Shown: positions 15,336-29,740 of the stretch, piece after piece
Layout: each line of letters opens with the position of its first letter
Numbering within the stretch: position 1 is the first letter of the stretch
From: Malurus cyaneus samueli
Taxonomy: Eukaryota > Chordata > Aves > Passeriformes > Maluridae
NCBI GenBank assembly: GCA_009741485.1
Contig: CM019230.1
Span: forward strand, 4,994,377-5,058,376
Reading direction: 5' to 3'
Length of the DNA stretch: 64,000 bases
Notes under the pieces: generated by a model
The model's database searches: none
Seen by the model: the letters and a program-made list of their open reading frames with translations, nothing else
What the model was told of the DNA's origin: nothing
Translations under genes and position numbers: made by a program

Positions 15336-18300
15336 TTAATAATTTCTACTAGAACAATATTTTAGGGGAACTGATATTTACCCCTTTACACGTGGGAAAA
15401 CATCACAGCAGAGTGGTAAAAAAAAACCCAAACAACCTGTGTACATTACATTCTTGTCTGAGATAAACACAAATCCTGCATAATTCTGGATTTGCACCAG
15501 CATTACTGGAACACAAATCTATCCTTGAATATCCTTATCCATTGTGCCCTGTTCAGTTTATCTAGGGCAAATCCTGAAGCACTGAAATCGTGGATAAACA
15601 GGGAGAGGGGCATTTCTCACCATTGTAGAGAGAGATGAAGGCGTTCCTGGCACGGCAGCTCCATGGGGAATTGCAGGAAATTCCTGCTGGTGTCAGCAGG
15701 GCTTGTGGGGCTCCTTGGGAAGGCACTGGGGGAAAAACCACCCAGGGAAAATGTGCTGCAGCTGCAGGGTTTGAAAACACCCCAGGTAACTGCTGTGCCC
15801 TTCCCTGGATGTGCTGTGCCTTTCCAGGGAGAGCAGAGGGGTTGTGATATTCTGAGCAAGGCAGAGCTGGATCCTTCCTGGGGATACAGAAAATGCTCAG
15901 GTGTCCCTGGAAAACAGGCCAAGGGTTTCAGCTGTCACAGAACGAGAATTAATGACAGCAAACATATTTTAGGAATCTCATTTTTTCTCTGAAAGGGATC
16001 TGAGCTGTTTGTTCCCATTCCAGGAGCTGTCAGGGACTGATTTGGATTGTTTCTCACAAAGGTTAATCTCAAACCCTGTTCTGCATTTGCTCCTCTCTTG
16101 TCAGGCTCTGTAATGAATGTGAAGTAAACAACATCCTCAGGTAGCTTTTGGTATTTATTGTGTACCTTCAAATAGTCAGAACAATGCAGAGAACAGATTT
16201 GAAGAAATAGAATAGGATGGTTATTCTTCTAATTTTTCAGTCATTTCAAGTTAAGCAAGACTGGTTTTGTAAACAGATTTTCTCTTTTTTTTTGCCAAAT
16301 CTGTTCCATTTTTCATTCATGAATTTCACCTGTGGATTATATATGAGTACAAGAATGTTTTTCAGATGAGCAGTCAGTAAAAACAGATGCTTTTAGTGGG
16401 AGTTCTTGGGTTGAAATAGATTTGTTGGTGCTTTTTCCCCCTATTGTACTTTCCATCAAAATGTTGGTTGCTCATTGTAATTAAAAACATAAATTCTATT
16501 GTTTTCTGCCCTATAGAGATAAATGTCACAGTAAAGATTATTTGAAGAGAAACAAAGCTATTCATTTTTTTTTTTAATCTGAAACATAAAGCCATTCCTG
16601 TTACAGAAGGAAACTTTGCAAGACTCCTGGGACCATACATTCAGCATAGTTCCATACCTAATGAAGACTTACAAACGTTCTGAATCCCATTTTCATCAAC
16701 AGAATATGTCTTTTGCCTTTCAAAATCACTTCAAGTGTTTATTTGCATCTCAAGGACTGAATTAGTTTTAAAACTCTGCCTCTTAAACTTCTGTGAAGTA
16801 AATGATCACTTAGGGCAGTGTTGTCCTCCACTAGATTAAATGGACTTCTGATATTGTATCTTCATCTGAATAGATTTCCTTTTCAGCCAGAGTTCATGTG
16901 AAATATACTGCATTTTGTATTTGCTGCATGAAAGGAAGATTGATTTATTTCAGGTGCTTTATGGGCTGTTTTATTATTCACATCAAGATCTCATCTATTC
17001 CCTCTGCATTCATATTTTATAGCACTTTAACTGATGGATTTGATTTGACCCAACACTTTGATGGCACCTTTGCCATGGAGGCTGCACACACATAACACAA
17101 ATCATTTCCTTGATTCTCTTCAAAAACTATTTACCTTACCCTTGGCTTGTTTTGTGAACTTCTGAACTTTTGGTTCTGACCAGATTAACCAGCAGGCAAA
17201 TGCTGGTAAAACACAAGTGCCCAGTCCCCAGGGGTAAAATCCTTAGTTACTCGCTGATAAATTCATATTTTTTGTGCTGTACCATCATTTTCGTCCCAAT
17301 GCAGCAAAGACATCAGGATTGAGCCCTGAATTTGTGTGATTTCCAAAGCACCCCCTGCTCCTTGTTTTTTCCTGTCTGGACTGCCAGGAACAAATCATTC
17401 CTGGTTTCATCCTCAGTAAAGCAGAATGAACAACATTGGCTCTCACCCCTGTGTGAATTTGCCCATTTTGTGACACAGGAAGGCAAGATAAGTTTTTATT
17501 CCCCAAAACTTTGATTTTTCTGCAATAACTGAGGTAACTGATGGTGAGGATGAAGCAGAGCCTGAATCTCTGCTCCTACAAGCAGGCATTCTGCATTACC
17601 CACCTCAGCAGGAAACAATTTAGAATTCTACTGCCCTGATCAGTAAAAAGCCCTTCATAAACTACTTAGAAATGGAGCCTACTTATCAATTCTTGAAGAA
17701 AAAAAAAATAGCCAGTGTTTATACTATGTTTAGGAAAAATAGCAGATAGTCTGGATATATTTTATAATTTCTTTCTCTTTATCTGTTTTGTTTTCTGTTC
17801 TCTGTGTTCCTACATCTCACCAGTGGGGAGAGTTTTGTTTTACCTGGGGATTATCACAGGATTGGGTCCTTCTGGCAATAAATTCCTACTGCTTTCATAG
17901 CTGTGACTGGATTTCTAATTGGAGTTGTGGCTCATTCAGAACTTTCTCTAAATTTACACTAAATTTGCATTTGCTCCCATGGTTTATGGTTGCTGCCGTA
18001 CATGTACTTTGTGATGCCAGTACAAATGCAAAACTCTGCCTGAATGTATATATTTTAGTAAATTATAAATATAGAATAATAAATAATAAAGAATAAATTC
18101 CTCTTGCAGGTCATAGTCCTGCAACCCCTGAACTTGTTCAATGACAGAGTTGCAGAGAAATCACAATAAAAATGGCAAATCCATCAGTTTTCATTAGGGA
18201 GAGAAGCACCTGCCCTGCTCAGTAGATCAGATTAAATGCCTTGGAACTCTGATGTCCTGTAAAAGGAGTGCTGGAGGAGCTCTCTGATGGAAATTACTGC

Positions 18301-19470
18301 TATTCTCAAAGTTATCATCAGCTAATAAATCACATTATTAACCTAAATTTCGAGATAAAATTTATCTCTCTCTCTCTGTTTTTATGATTTTCAAGCTGTT
18401 AATTCACATACTTTGTTCTAGGTTGATTTAGTATTGGCAAGGAACCCTCCTCCAAACTGCTACTTTATAATTCCCTTTCTAGCTCAGGTTTCTTTTTTGT
18501 GCTCCTTTCTGTGTTTTGCTGTGGTTTTTTTTAATCCAAAAATCTGCGTGCTGGTGTACATTGTTCAGCCAAAATCTTTACAACAGAAGGATGAAAAACT
18601 GATGGTGACAGTGAGGTTTTTAAGTGTCACCTTTCCTTACAAATCCTATTTCATGTTTCATTTTCATTTCCTGCCTGTCTTTTCATCCTCTGGCTTCAGT
18701 TCAGAAACGTGGCCAGATTGATTTAAATCCTGGAGAAAAGTAAAATAAAGTGTCCAAATCACGGGTTAGAGGTGGATGAGTTCTTTCTCTTGGACTGGAA
18801 AGCTTTCAGCATCAGCTTTGGCCAAGGAGGGCCGTTTTGGGATGTTGCATTTACAGCCCAGAAAAGGGTCAGAGTGATCTGGGCACCCCGGGAAATATCA
18901 GGAGGGATTCTCGTGCTTTCTGTGCAAACCTCCAAATTCCCATTTCATTAAAAATTCCTCTCTGCAGCTGGTAGCAGAGATTACTGAGCCCCACCATCTG
19001 TGCAGATTAATGTTTCCTAAAGGAGAACGAGTGCAACAGATGAGGTGGTTGGCTTTGCAGATCAAACAAAACCCCAAAGTCGAATCTCTTCCCTGACTCT
19101 TGCATCTTACACCTGTTCCCTTTCCAATCACGGGGCTGGATTGTTTTAGGGCAAACAATTCCAGCTTCCCTTAAAGCTGATTAATTTGGAGATTGTGGCT
19201 TGCCAAGATGGTGACTGCGTGGAATTGGTGATTTTTGTGGAGATTTTATTGCAGATGGGTTCAACACCTTCTTCAGATCTCATTGTGCTCCCATCCAGGA
19301 AAAATATCTTCACCCCAACATGTGATTTAAAGCATCCCAATGCATTCTCCAGCACTGAGAACCAATATGGGCAAACCCAGCTGCCTCCAACACACAGCCC
19401 TGTTGTTCTCAGTCTCATTTCCTTCTTTTTCATGGCCAGAGCTAATCCTTCCAGGGGACTGAGCATGTGA
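15336..19470. other. Intron sequence without recognisable gene
   Basis: Unique AT-rich sequence with only short simple runs, such as TCTC repeats near 18366. All open frames are below about 110 codons and none resembles a known protein. I see no CA10 exon here. Confidence 0.6.
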
Positions 19471-19474
19471 TTCA

Positions 19475-19640
19475 TTTAAATTGCGTTTTTAAATCAATCC
19501 TGTGTCGCTACACATCTTACAATGTTATAATTTTCAAATTACATTAGCTCCACCGCACATCAAACACCGAGGTAAATTCTTGGCAGTGATCACTGTATTA
19601 GGATTCATCAGTAAAATTAATGGAGTTTCTGGGTTTGCTA
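19475..19640. promoter_or_regulatory. Candidate conserved non-coding element
   Basis: Non-repetitive AT-rich sequence containing AATTACATTAGC near 19538 and several isolated CpGs, in a stretch free of repeats. The assignment is from composition only and is weak. Confidence 0.22.
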
Positions 19641-21590
19641 GGAAATGGGATCATTAATTTGACTGTTTCTTGAGGGTGAGAGAGGAAAGCGTGGTACCTG
19701 CTTACCGAGCCAGGTATCAATCCCTGCCTGGGTTTGCTGATAAATATTCCTGGATATTTCCCTGAAATTCGGGATGTTTTGCTCAGTTTTGATGGCCAAC
19801 ATCACACACTGCTGCAGAGGGGAAGGTTGATCCATGGCACTGTGGGGTCAGCAGCTCCTGGAGAGGAGAGGGGACAAGGATTGGGACTGAAATAGGGCAG
19901 GGCAGGGACTGCCAGAGCCTCTTGTCCCTAAAAACAGGACCCTCACCCATCCCTACATCAGGAACAGGGTGCTGCCACCCCATGGATCCAGCATTAAAAT
20001 AGCCCAAAAACCTGGTGGAACTTGCAGTTCCCTTTTCCTGGATCCCGGCTGTTCTCTGGGGTAACCAGCAGTGACACTCCAGCTCATCCATGGAAAGCAA
20101 GCCTTTGTCCCCTGCATGTTCCTCACTTCCTTGGAAACCTCCATCCTGGAATAAATGCCTTTAGAACATATTTTAATATGTTTAATATTCCTTTTAAACG
20201 TAATTTGGGCAGTGTAGCTCTTGGGCTTGTTGGTTTTTTCAATTTCTGTTTGCTCCTTTGGTCAGTCCATTGCTGCTGCTTTGTGTTAATTGTAAGGAGC
20301 AATGTCCTAAAGAGTCCCTGGTTCAAGAATGTCCCAAAAATTTGTCCCAGTGTCACCAGGGCTGCTGTGTTCTCTTCCAGAAGAATGAGCAGCTTTTGAT
20401 GCTCAGGGCAGCAATATTTAAAATTTCTGGAAAATATTTTCATAATCTGCTTTGCCTATGGTTCCCACAACATCTGTCAGAACTTCTCCTCTGGGTAGAT
20501 TTTGAAAGGGTGGGTCCAGTATTCATGTAAAATGCATTAACTCCAGCATATTTTGATTTACAGCAGATTAATGGTGCACACAGGACCCAAACCATCTTTT
20601 TTCCTCCCTTACACAGATTATTGCATTTATTTCAATGCATTTTTCAAATGAATAATGAAATACCAGGACATGACCCAATAATATCTTCTGGTTAGAGGTG
20701 AATAAAGTGCTCTGAGTGGAGCTGAAATTTGCCTGTATTGAATCCACCCATAATTTGACACAAACTGAACATCTTTGCTGACTTGTGAAACAAGACATTT
20801 CCACAGCCCGTGCCTTTTGTGTCACTAACCTCTTGTTAACAGGATTAAGAAATCAATAATTGTGCTGTCAGGAGAATGTAAATGTTGCCAAAGATGCTGT
20901 GGGATAATTCTGCCCAGTGCTCCATTCAGAAATTAAAGGCATGCTGACTGCACTGGATGCTCACAGCGAGTTGGAAACGCTTCACATCTCTGAAATTCAG
21001 GGAAGAACTGCTAAAATACAGGTTGTACATGACTAATTGGGAAAAAAAAAACCATAAACCAACCCATAAGATGAGTTAAGCCTGTTTAAATCCCTAAAGT
21101 ACGAGCGTGGACTGCTGTAAATCCATGGATATCCAGCTACAGCTTTCCTCTGACACTCCGAGTTTACATTGTTCACTGAATTAATACAAAGCTGAAAACT
21201 CCCCAGTGCCAATCCCTTCACAAGAGTTTGGGTTAAACATGTCACATTGCTGAGCTGACAGGCTTCACTTTGCTCAACATTCACAAACCAAACCTATTTT
21301 CTCACAGCTGTCTGCAGTGCCAGGAATCTGCAGGATTGGAGAATTCCCATCAGATCCCTCTCTGTTCATCCCAGCACTGAACGCCTTGTTTCACGCTCAG
21401 CTTCTCTCTGGTAGACAGCTGATGGGTTTGCTGAGCAGAGGGGCACTGCAAACGTGTCTTCTTGGAAATCCAGGCCTTTTAGAGCAGCGTATTTTATACT
21501 TTCCCCTAATATTCCAGTCTAAAACTGGCAAACGTGCTGCACGCTCCCACCAATCTGCTTTGTCCCGTTTAAAAACAGCCACGCTGATGC

Positions 21591-21660
21591 TGTGAGCCCA
21601 AACAGGACAGATTTGGAGGGTTTTTTGTGAGCCCAAACAGGACAGATTTGGAAGTTTTTT
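21591..21660 (+). repeat. 35-bp tandem duplication, two copies
   Basis: TGTGAGCCCAAACAGGACAG followed by ATTTGGA and a T-run occurs twice, at 21591 and 21626, with very few differences. Confidence 0.92.
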
Positions 21661-24600
21661 ATGTTGAATTTGGGGAAAGCTGTGTCAGCAGTAAATGTGT
21701 TGTGGAAGAGACTCGTTGCAGACTGGAGAGTGCGGGGCCATCGGAGAGAGGGGAGAGTGTCAAGGCAATGTTTGTATTTCACTCTCCTCGTGTTTATGCT
21801 CCATATGAGAGGGCTGAAAGGAAATCTGGGGAGCAGATGCAGCGCAGGGAAGTGCAGACAGGCAGGAAAGGCAGTGTGGCTTTTCAGAGAGCTCCAGACA
21901 AAGCTATTTTGGGTGGCCAGGCACGCTGACAGAAGAAATGCCCATGGAATGTCCTGCTGGTGGTGTGCAGAGCTGCACTGAGCACCTGGAGTTGTTTCTC
22001 AAGGCAGGAGCTTGCCCAGCACAGCAGTCTGGGATAAAATGTGGATTTCCAGTGCCCTGCTGATGCCAGAATGATCTTTGCCTTTTCCCTTTCCAAATAT
22101 TTGTAATCTTCCCATTCCTTTTCCTTCCCCTTTTCCCCAACCACAACACCAAACACATTCCAGAGCTCCAAACCCTGGGGAACATGGTTTTACCATGTTT
22201 GTGGCAGATAGAAATCAGCTGAATATTCTTATTTTTGTCCATTTCAAAAGCAAGTATTCCCTCCACAAAGAGCACAATTAATTGGAATTCTGCACGCAGG
22301 AGTGTCAGCAGAGATTCATGCAGTGGAAATGCTCCTTTCTTTTGTGTTTAATATGTGGCCCTCCAGTTTCATCTGAACTTGTATCAGACTCTTGAATAAA
22401 CGTTCCTCAAACAGCCAAGCAGGCATTTACAAAGGCTTCATTTCTAATAACTGGTTGGAAAAGCCACACAGACCCAGCCCTGTGTTTTAGCCACTGCACT
22501 TTTTTTATGTATTTTCTTTATCGCTGTTTTCTCAGGAAGCCTCAGTCTGTTCTTATCAAAGTTATTTTTCAGTGCATATTTATATTGGGATGCTCTCCTA
22601 TGGATTTGTATAGGTATTACTTCTTTATAAACTCACAGAGCATCCAAAATAAAAAAAATACTTTTAAAATAAGTTGAATTTAGTCTTGATTTCAGTTTTT
22701 GCAGTGCTGTGAAATCATAACAGTCTCATTTAGCAGTGCTGTGCCCAGTGTGATCAAGGAGAGGGGAGAAGTGTGAAGCATTAGAGGGTGAAATCATGTG
22801 CACTGTGGACACCAAGATCGCTCCAAATTTATAATAATAGAAGAAAAAGTAAAATTTTCAATTCTGTGACCTCTGCCTGCTGTTCTTCGTGCTCATCTGC
22901 TCATCTGCAGGCTGCTGCCATCCCTTCGAGCTGTGTGAAGCATCAGCTTGAGAAATGCTGAGATTCCAGAGTGAGCTGAGATGGCAGACAGCTCCAGGAA
23001 GGATTTTAACAGTTGTTTTTATTAAAAAAAAAAATAAATAAATAAAGATGATGGAAGGAAGTCTCTTTGGGAAATAGCTTTACATATTTCATAGCACCTG
23101 GCTTAATAGCATTGCTGCCCAATCCATGTGAGCAGTCCCCAGGCACAGCAGAAACACAAATAGTGAGCAGCTGCTTGGTGGAGGCCACAAAACACATCAT
23201 CAAAAATTAAAGCAGGGTTCAGGGGTTGTGTAATGGAGATTTACAGAGCTAACAGCAATAACTGGGCAGTTTGCAGTTTGATTTGGGAGGGGCTGCTGCT
23301 TGTCCCGATTGGATTGTCACAGCTTCTCTCAGGACAAAGCAAAACAGACAGAAATTTTAATTTGATGTTCTGGCAGGGTTCTCACCTGGAAACAGCACAA
23401 ACATGCCCTGAATCAAATCAATGGGTGGCATTATCTCTTTTGGAGTCGTGACTAAAAGACGGGAAAATGTGAGAAAAAGCTTTCCAAAACTGTTTTCACA
23501 TAATTATGACCAGTAAGGAACACAGGCCTGTCCTTCCTTCTGTTTTGAGCCTGAACTTTATGAATGGCTTCAATTTTTGATAGGAGGACCTTTTGAGATG
23601 CTCAGAAATCCCTAAACTAGAGAAAAAATGTACCTTCTTGGGAGGGTTAAAATAGAAGCAAATATTTCTCAGCTCTGCCTGCTCCTTCTGTCTCCTCCTT
23701 TCCCCTCGGAGCAAATGAGCCCAGAAAACGCAGCTGAGGAAGAGCAAACAGCACAACTTCCCAGGATCCAGCAGCATCATTTCCAGGCTGCACCTGCTCC
23801 ACAGAGCTGTAAAATCCAGGCTTCACAGCAATAAAGCTGATTTTATTGCCCTGAGGAGCGTGGGTGCCTGATGGCAGAGCTTTTCCATGGGGGAATGGGA
23901 GAGGGAAGGGGATGGGAGGGAGCCCTGCTCAGGGTGACATCCTCAGGGCTGGCAGGGGGGGTTCAGAGTGCAGAATAACAGCAGGGCTGGGAAAATTCAG
24001 AGGAAATAAACTGCTGATGGAGCACACAGGTTTGGAGGTGTTGAAGTCAGGTGGCAGTGTGTTGTCTGGGTGAATCTGTAGGTTTTTCTGTCTCGCTTCG
24101 AAATTGGCCCCAAACCAAATGATCCAGCTCAAAGTCTGAACAGGTTAAAATCAAATCCAGCTTTAATATGCAAAGAAAAAAAAAAGCGTAGCTCATCCTC
24201 ACTGACATTTTCTCTGCTGTTTGTTTAAAAGGAACTGGGTTTTAATGGGACTGGGTTTGTTCTCTTATTTGCTTTTTAAGTATGGCTGAGCACAGAATGC
24301 TTGGAACACGCACTGGAACCACGTTAAACTTTAATGAATAAAGTGCTGGAGTACCAGAGGTTTAGTGTTGGGCTAAAAATGTTAGATCTGAAAAGAGGAG
24401 TCCAGGTTTCCATTTTTATTTACTCACACAGCATTAATAATTAATTTAGGCTTCTATTAAGGAGGATTTTGCTGTTGAAGGGGAGGATAAAAGCAGCGTG
24501 CAGAGGGTCAGTGAGACCACGGGGCAGAACTGCTGAGTCACCAGCTTGAGTAATAACACAAACTTCAGAAAAACACAAAAGTTCTGCACAAAAATCCTTG

Positions 24601-25034
24601 TTTTTAATGCCTGATTTCCATTCCTTGCCAGCAGAAAGAATCATTCTGCTTTTTCTGGGGGGTTTCCCTGTGGTCTGCACCACCGAGATGGGATTCAGAC
24701 ACCAGCAATGAATGAAAGCAGCTTTTATGGCACATTTATGGTTTCTGTGATTTCATCAGCTGACAGTGTATGGGTGGGACAAAGATGAATTAATAAATAA
24801 ATCAATTAATTCAAATCCCCACACTAAAAGCTGCGAGGGTGGATTTAAAACTTCCTGAGCACCTGAGTTTGTTTCAAATGCTGATTGAATTTTAAGTTTA
24901 AGCCAAATTAAACATTACTTGGCTGCTCTGACCACCCCAGTAGCTCCAGGTACTGCTGGCTTGGATTTTGTTCCTTGGATATTCACCCACAGCTCAGAAA
25001 AAGGGAAACCAAACTCCAATTTAGCCCTGGATGT

Positions 25035-25038
<4 letters not shown>
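21661..25038. other. Intron sequence without recognisable gene
   Basis: Unique sequence with an AATA-rich patch near 23022-23046. Overlapping open frames on both strands near 21.6-22.3 kb are shadows of each other with no family signature. Confidence 0.6.

Positions 25039-25071
<33 letters not shown>
25039..25071 (+). repeat. Poly(A) run of 33
   Basis: Uninterrupted A33. No upstream sequence recognisable as a processed mRNA copy, and no flanking duplication was seen. It is best called a mononucleotide microsatellite. Confidence 0.9.
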
Positions 25072-25073
<2 letters not shown>

Positions 25074-25147
25074 CATGGCACCCATGGGCAGGGTTATAGA
25101 GGCAGCACAGCAGATCCTGTGCCTGTCACTACATCCTTCCTCAGAGG

Positions 25148-25560
25148 AATAATTTATCTCAGGTTATCTCTCCTCAGGTAACAGTCCCAAGGCATGGAAA
25201 TGCCTCTTCTTCTCCAAGAGGCCACTTGAGTGTCTCCTCAGAGGGTTTTCCAGGCTGTAATTTATAAGAAAGCAGTAAAAGTGTAAAAGGGAAGACGGAG
25301 ACTGTGGTCCTGGATTGCACTGCTGAGCCATGAGAACCATATAATGAGAATTATGGGAAGAGATAAATAGAAAATTGAGGGTGAATATCAGGAAAAACTT
25401 TCCAGTAGTGATAGTTTGGAGGCTGTGAAGGATTCAGAGATAATCATGTGATGCTGTTGATGCTTGAGAGGCTCAAAACTGAGCTGGACACAGTGAGGAA
25501 CATCCTGAAGAAATCTTGGAAATTGATCTTTATTTCTTCATGTCCCCAAGGCAATTGGAC
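25148..25560 (+). mobile_element. Degenerate CR1-type LINE fragment
   Basis: The order of pieces follows the 3' part of avian CR1: an AGGTAACAGTCCCAAGGCATGG-like segment near 25176, a GAGGGTGAATATCAGGAAAA segment near 25377, and a final part resembling the CR1 end (GAGCTGGACACAGTGAGGAA near 25482). It is heavily diverged and carries no open reverse transcriptase frame. CR1 is the dominant LINE of birds. The match is from memory of the consensus, so boundaries are approximate. Confidence 0.55.
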
Positions 25561-28500
25561 CTTGAGGGGAAGCCCCTGTTCGTCTCAAGGGAATGCCCTT
25601 AAATTTGTTAATCCAGGAGGTTAAAAATGCTCAGTGAAAGGACTGAGCTGCTCTCTCACTTTATCAGCTCTTTATCAGTGCACTGGGACCTGTCAGTGGC
25701 TGATCTGCAAGCACAGGGCGTTTATTTTGCAATCAGGAATTTCTCCCAGCCCCAATTTATTTGTTCTTCCTCAAAACGCAGCTCTTGTAACATTAATCTT
25801 AAACACTTTAACCCAAAACGTTTAACAGGGCCCTGCAGCCTTTTCCAGAGCAATTTTTGTTGTTATTAATGACATTCCAGAAGGGGTTTATAACCATCTC
25901 TGTCACTTCTTCCCACTTTGATTTCGCAGGTCGAGCCTCCACAGAGCTCAGGGTGTGACATTTTCTGCCCAGTTTTGGTTTTTTATTGCTGAATACAAAT
26001 GTAGGGTTTGTCTGGGAGCATTCCTGCTGCTCTGGTGGCTCTTTATGTTCTGTCTTTTTAATGATCAGGAGTCGTTTTTCTTTCCAAACGCCCCTTCTGC
26101 TGTTTGCTGGAGTCGTGGAGTGTTTACCAACTTCATGAGATGTGACCGATGCACAAGGAGGAAAAGGGATTTGATTATTGAAATGGCATGGAAAAATATG
26201 CACGCTGTCAAAACAAAGAGTGGGGGATCGTGTTCTCTCTCACACTCCACAAATCAGGAGGAACTGCGCTGGAGATTGTGGAGAAACATCTCTGCAAACT
26301 CAATTTAAACACCAGAAAAATCAGATCTCCCAGTCTGATACACAACAACACAGAGGTTTTAAAGATGGCATTTTCATTTGAAAATTGTTTGCCTTTTATT
26401 GCAGGCAGCAAGGCTAAAAGTAATTAAAATTGGCACAAAATATCTTCCAAATCCCTTCATTTCAATATACTTGTTACAATCAGTTTCTCTCATTTTACGT
26501 GGATTTTTTTTGGCAGCAGTGATAGCATTTTGGTATTTTTTACTATTATTTTACTATTTTTTCATTCCCTATTTTTGCACTTATTATTCATTATTGTGGA
26601 TGTGATACTGCACCAGTTGGCAAGGATCTGGGGGAACATTTCCATATCAAATCAGATTTTAGAGTTTCCTCCCTAAGCTGGGTATTTGGAGTTGATTGGA
26701 GCGTGCTGAGGTTGGGATTGGCTCGGGTCACTCAGCAGGAACTGAGCAGTGCAGCTCAGAGCACTCCAGATTTGTACCAGGGCAGCTGAGTTAATGATCT
26801 CATTCCTAAAGTGGGATTCATCTCAACATTGCAAATGCTGAGTTTCCCTGAGGCTGCAATGCAGAGAGATGGGCATTTTCAGAAGGAATTCATTTATTAA
26901 TAGTATTTATTTATTATTAATACTTTTTGACATGGTAAAAAGTGATGGATGAGCAAATCTTACACTGCAGGTACTCATTGCTCTCCCCTGTGTATAATGG
27001 TAGAGGTTAAATGTAGTTTAAAGCAAGATAATCAGGTATTAAACAGCAAAAATAAGATTACACAGGGAAGAAACAAGACAATGCAAACCCTCTTCTCAGA
27101 AAAAAACTCTTTTAGCCTTCATTTGGGTGGTGTTTCTGTAATTTGTGCTGCAGACAAGGTAACTGGTGGGACTGGGCACAGTGCAGGACGTGGTCACTGC
27201 AGCCCAAACCTGTGCTGGCCTGGTGCCCTGACACAGAAACCTCTCTGAAATGTTGTGTAACTGAGAAAAAGGCCTTAGCTTTGTTTAGTCTGGGTTTTTA
27301 AAACGATCCAGACTTTGTTTATTAATAATTTTGTATCATTGCCGATGTGCAGGGCTGCTCACGAGGAGGCAAATTATTCATGGTTTCTTAGAGTTATCTC
27401 AAGAAAAGAAAAGATAGCATTGAGGCTCATCTGATTGTATTGTACTTCTGTAGTTTAAAAGATTTTCCAATTTTATCTATTTATAAAATTACTTGAAGCT
27501 GAGGATTAAAGAGAAAGATTTAAAGCGGAAAAGCTGATTTAAGACTGAAGATCTTCCTTAGCAGCATCCATTTAAAGTTAATCTTTGATCATCTGTGAAG
27601 CTGATTACCTAACATATAAAACCTATAAAAATTATCCTCTCTTTTATTATGCAATACAAATATTGTATTCTTTCAAAGTCGGTTGATGGTGAGTAACATT
27701 GAGAAAAGCTGTTAACAAAGTAGTCAAAAATGTGATAGAAATGTGACAGAAATGTGACAAATGCACCCTGAGGGTGGAAGTTGGGGAAGGACATAGGAAA
27801 GCTCTGCCATTGTCTCTCCCAGCAGTGAAATGGAACCTCAGGATCACAGAGAGGTTGGTAAGGCAGAGTTCTTTCTCTCAGGACAGCAAAGGGTTTAATA
27901 TTTAATATTTAAACATCCCAGAGGGTTCTGATATTCTCTTACAGGCTGTCCATCGATTTCATACGCGGTCTGAAATACTCCAGGTACTCCTCAATGCATC
28001 ACTGCCAAAGGAAAAACAAAAACTCTGTTCAGCTTGCCGCAATTTCTCATTTGGCCTCCTGAATTTGCTTCTTTTCTTGCCCTCAGCAGTTTGGGATTTC
28101 GGCTGCTCTGTGTGCCAGTCCCGTCACCCACAGCGGCACCAACATTCCCCAGAGGTCAGGAATACCCCTGAGATCCCTCAACAGCAGAAAATTCTGTTCA
28201 AAAAACTCCAAAAACTTCTCTGCAGGGGCTCTTCTGAGTGTTTCTGCCTCTCAAGAGCTTTGCAGGGGAAGTTTCCTGAAGTTTTCACATCCCCAGACTG
28301 TCTGTAAATGGAGGGATTTTCATAAAATCTTCTACTTGTTCCCAAAAACCAAAAGGATGGGAGTGGAGGGAAGAAGATGAGAAACAAGGGCAGCACTACT
28401 GATTATCAGAATCCAGGAAAGAATTAAACAACTGAAGAGTCATTTTTCAGCTTATAAATCTTTTTTTCTCCATCTCTTTTGTTTTACATTTGGTTTGAAG

Positions 28501-28640
28501 TTTTAGTCTTCTCTGCTCCCATCCTGTTTATATTCCAAAGGTCCAGTTAACAAAGCACTCTCCCGAATAAATATCAGTCCAGAACAGTACTGAAATAAAT
28601 TTCTTAATTTCCAGAATTAAGAAAGCTGCTGGGGCATCTT
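25561..28640. other. Intron sequence without recognisable gene
   Basis: Unique sequence. The open frames at 25808-26203 (-) and 25955-26308 (+) overlap on opposite strands and show no domain. Short A/T-rich patches occur near 26520-26600 and 26890-26925. Confidence 0.6.
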
Positions 28641-28650
28641 GTTTTCTATG

Positions 28651-28735
28651 CCTTCAGAGGTACAGAAATATATACCTTCAGAGGTATAGAGATATTTTCC
28701 TTCAGAGGTATAGAGATATGGTCTTTCAGAGATAG
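28651..28735 (+). repeat. 24-bp minisatellite, about three and a half copies
   Basis: Units of CCTTCAGAGGTATAGAGATA type start at 28651, 28675 and 28699, with a decayed fourth at about 28723. Confidence 0.9.
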
Positions 28736-29574
28736 ATTTGTTTTAAATCAAAAAATCAAAACAAAGGCAGGAGACTGAGACTTAGGGTTCGTTCAGCTGG
28801 AAGTTGAAGCCTTGCTTGCCACAGATGAAGATTTCTTTATCCAGATGTGAAACCTTTCCCTCGGATTTCTTTGTGAAGCTCTGACAGGGTGTTTGTGCTG
28901 CCTTCTGCCGCACAAACCCATCACAAATTTGTTTTTCTTGTCCATCATGTGCCCCTTAGCTTGAAATTAAGGGGCAGGCTTTGTTAGTTTAGCTGTGGAT
29001 AACCATTTTCAGGGGAAAAAAAATAATCTTTTCAAGACCTAATCAAAAAAAGACTGAAGTGTAGGATATTTCTGGGTGAGATGTGTCACTGGCAGAGCAG
29101 CAGAGCCTTTTGAGAGATGTTTTCACATTGTCTGAAATTGCAGCTCCTGAGATGAGTCCAGATAAAACCACTCTGCTCCCTGAACGTGGCTGGGCTGGCA
29201 CTAAAATGTGTCCTGGGAAGGGCATTTTCTGGACTCAGGTGGGATTTGAGAGGGTGCAAAGATCCATTCAAGGGGATCTTAAGTGAAGAAAATGTTCTCC
29301 TTGCAGTGCTTAATCCCATGGAAAGATGGAAGAGGAGTTCCCAGGCAGGATTTATTGTTTTAAGAACTGAATTTGTCCTAAGAGTAGGTCATTTTTGCCT
29401 TTTTTTTTCATGTTTAATCTTTGTTTCTTTATGATTTAGGAGGCCTGGTATCAATGAGTATTAAATTCAATTTCATGGCGTTTGTGAGACCTATTTTCTC
29501 AAAAAAAAAAAAAAAATTGCTTCTCAAGGCATAAAGTTACTGTCATATCATAACAAAGATGAAAATGCTTATCT

Positions 29575-29740
29575 GCTTTCCAATTGACTTGGGCTGTTTA
29601 AAGAGTTCCTGTTCTAAATAGCCCAAATCATTCCGTTTGCTTGCTTAGAGAAATAAAATCTAATTTACGGTAATTAAAGCACATTAACCTGATTAAAAAT
29701 TACCTCCATCATCCTGTATTTAATACCCAGCAGCTTTGCT
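29575..29740. promoter_or_regulatory. Candidate conserved non-coding element
   Basis: Complex AT-rich sequence with ACGGTAATTAAAGC and repeated TTAACC/TTAAAAATTA motifs around 29668-29700, flanked by ordinary sequence. The call rests on composition and homeodomain-like motifs only. Confidence 0.25.

Noticed and set aside
15069..15365. Several overlapping open frames rich in Phe/Pro/Leu or Lys/Glu/Arg
   Set aside because: They are translations of the (TTCCC)n and T/C tract on both strands.
25039..25071. Poly(A)33 as the tail of a processed pseudogene
   Set aside because: No recognisable mRNA-like sequence precedes it and no target duplication was found. CR1, the main avian LINE, seldom makes such copies.
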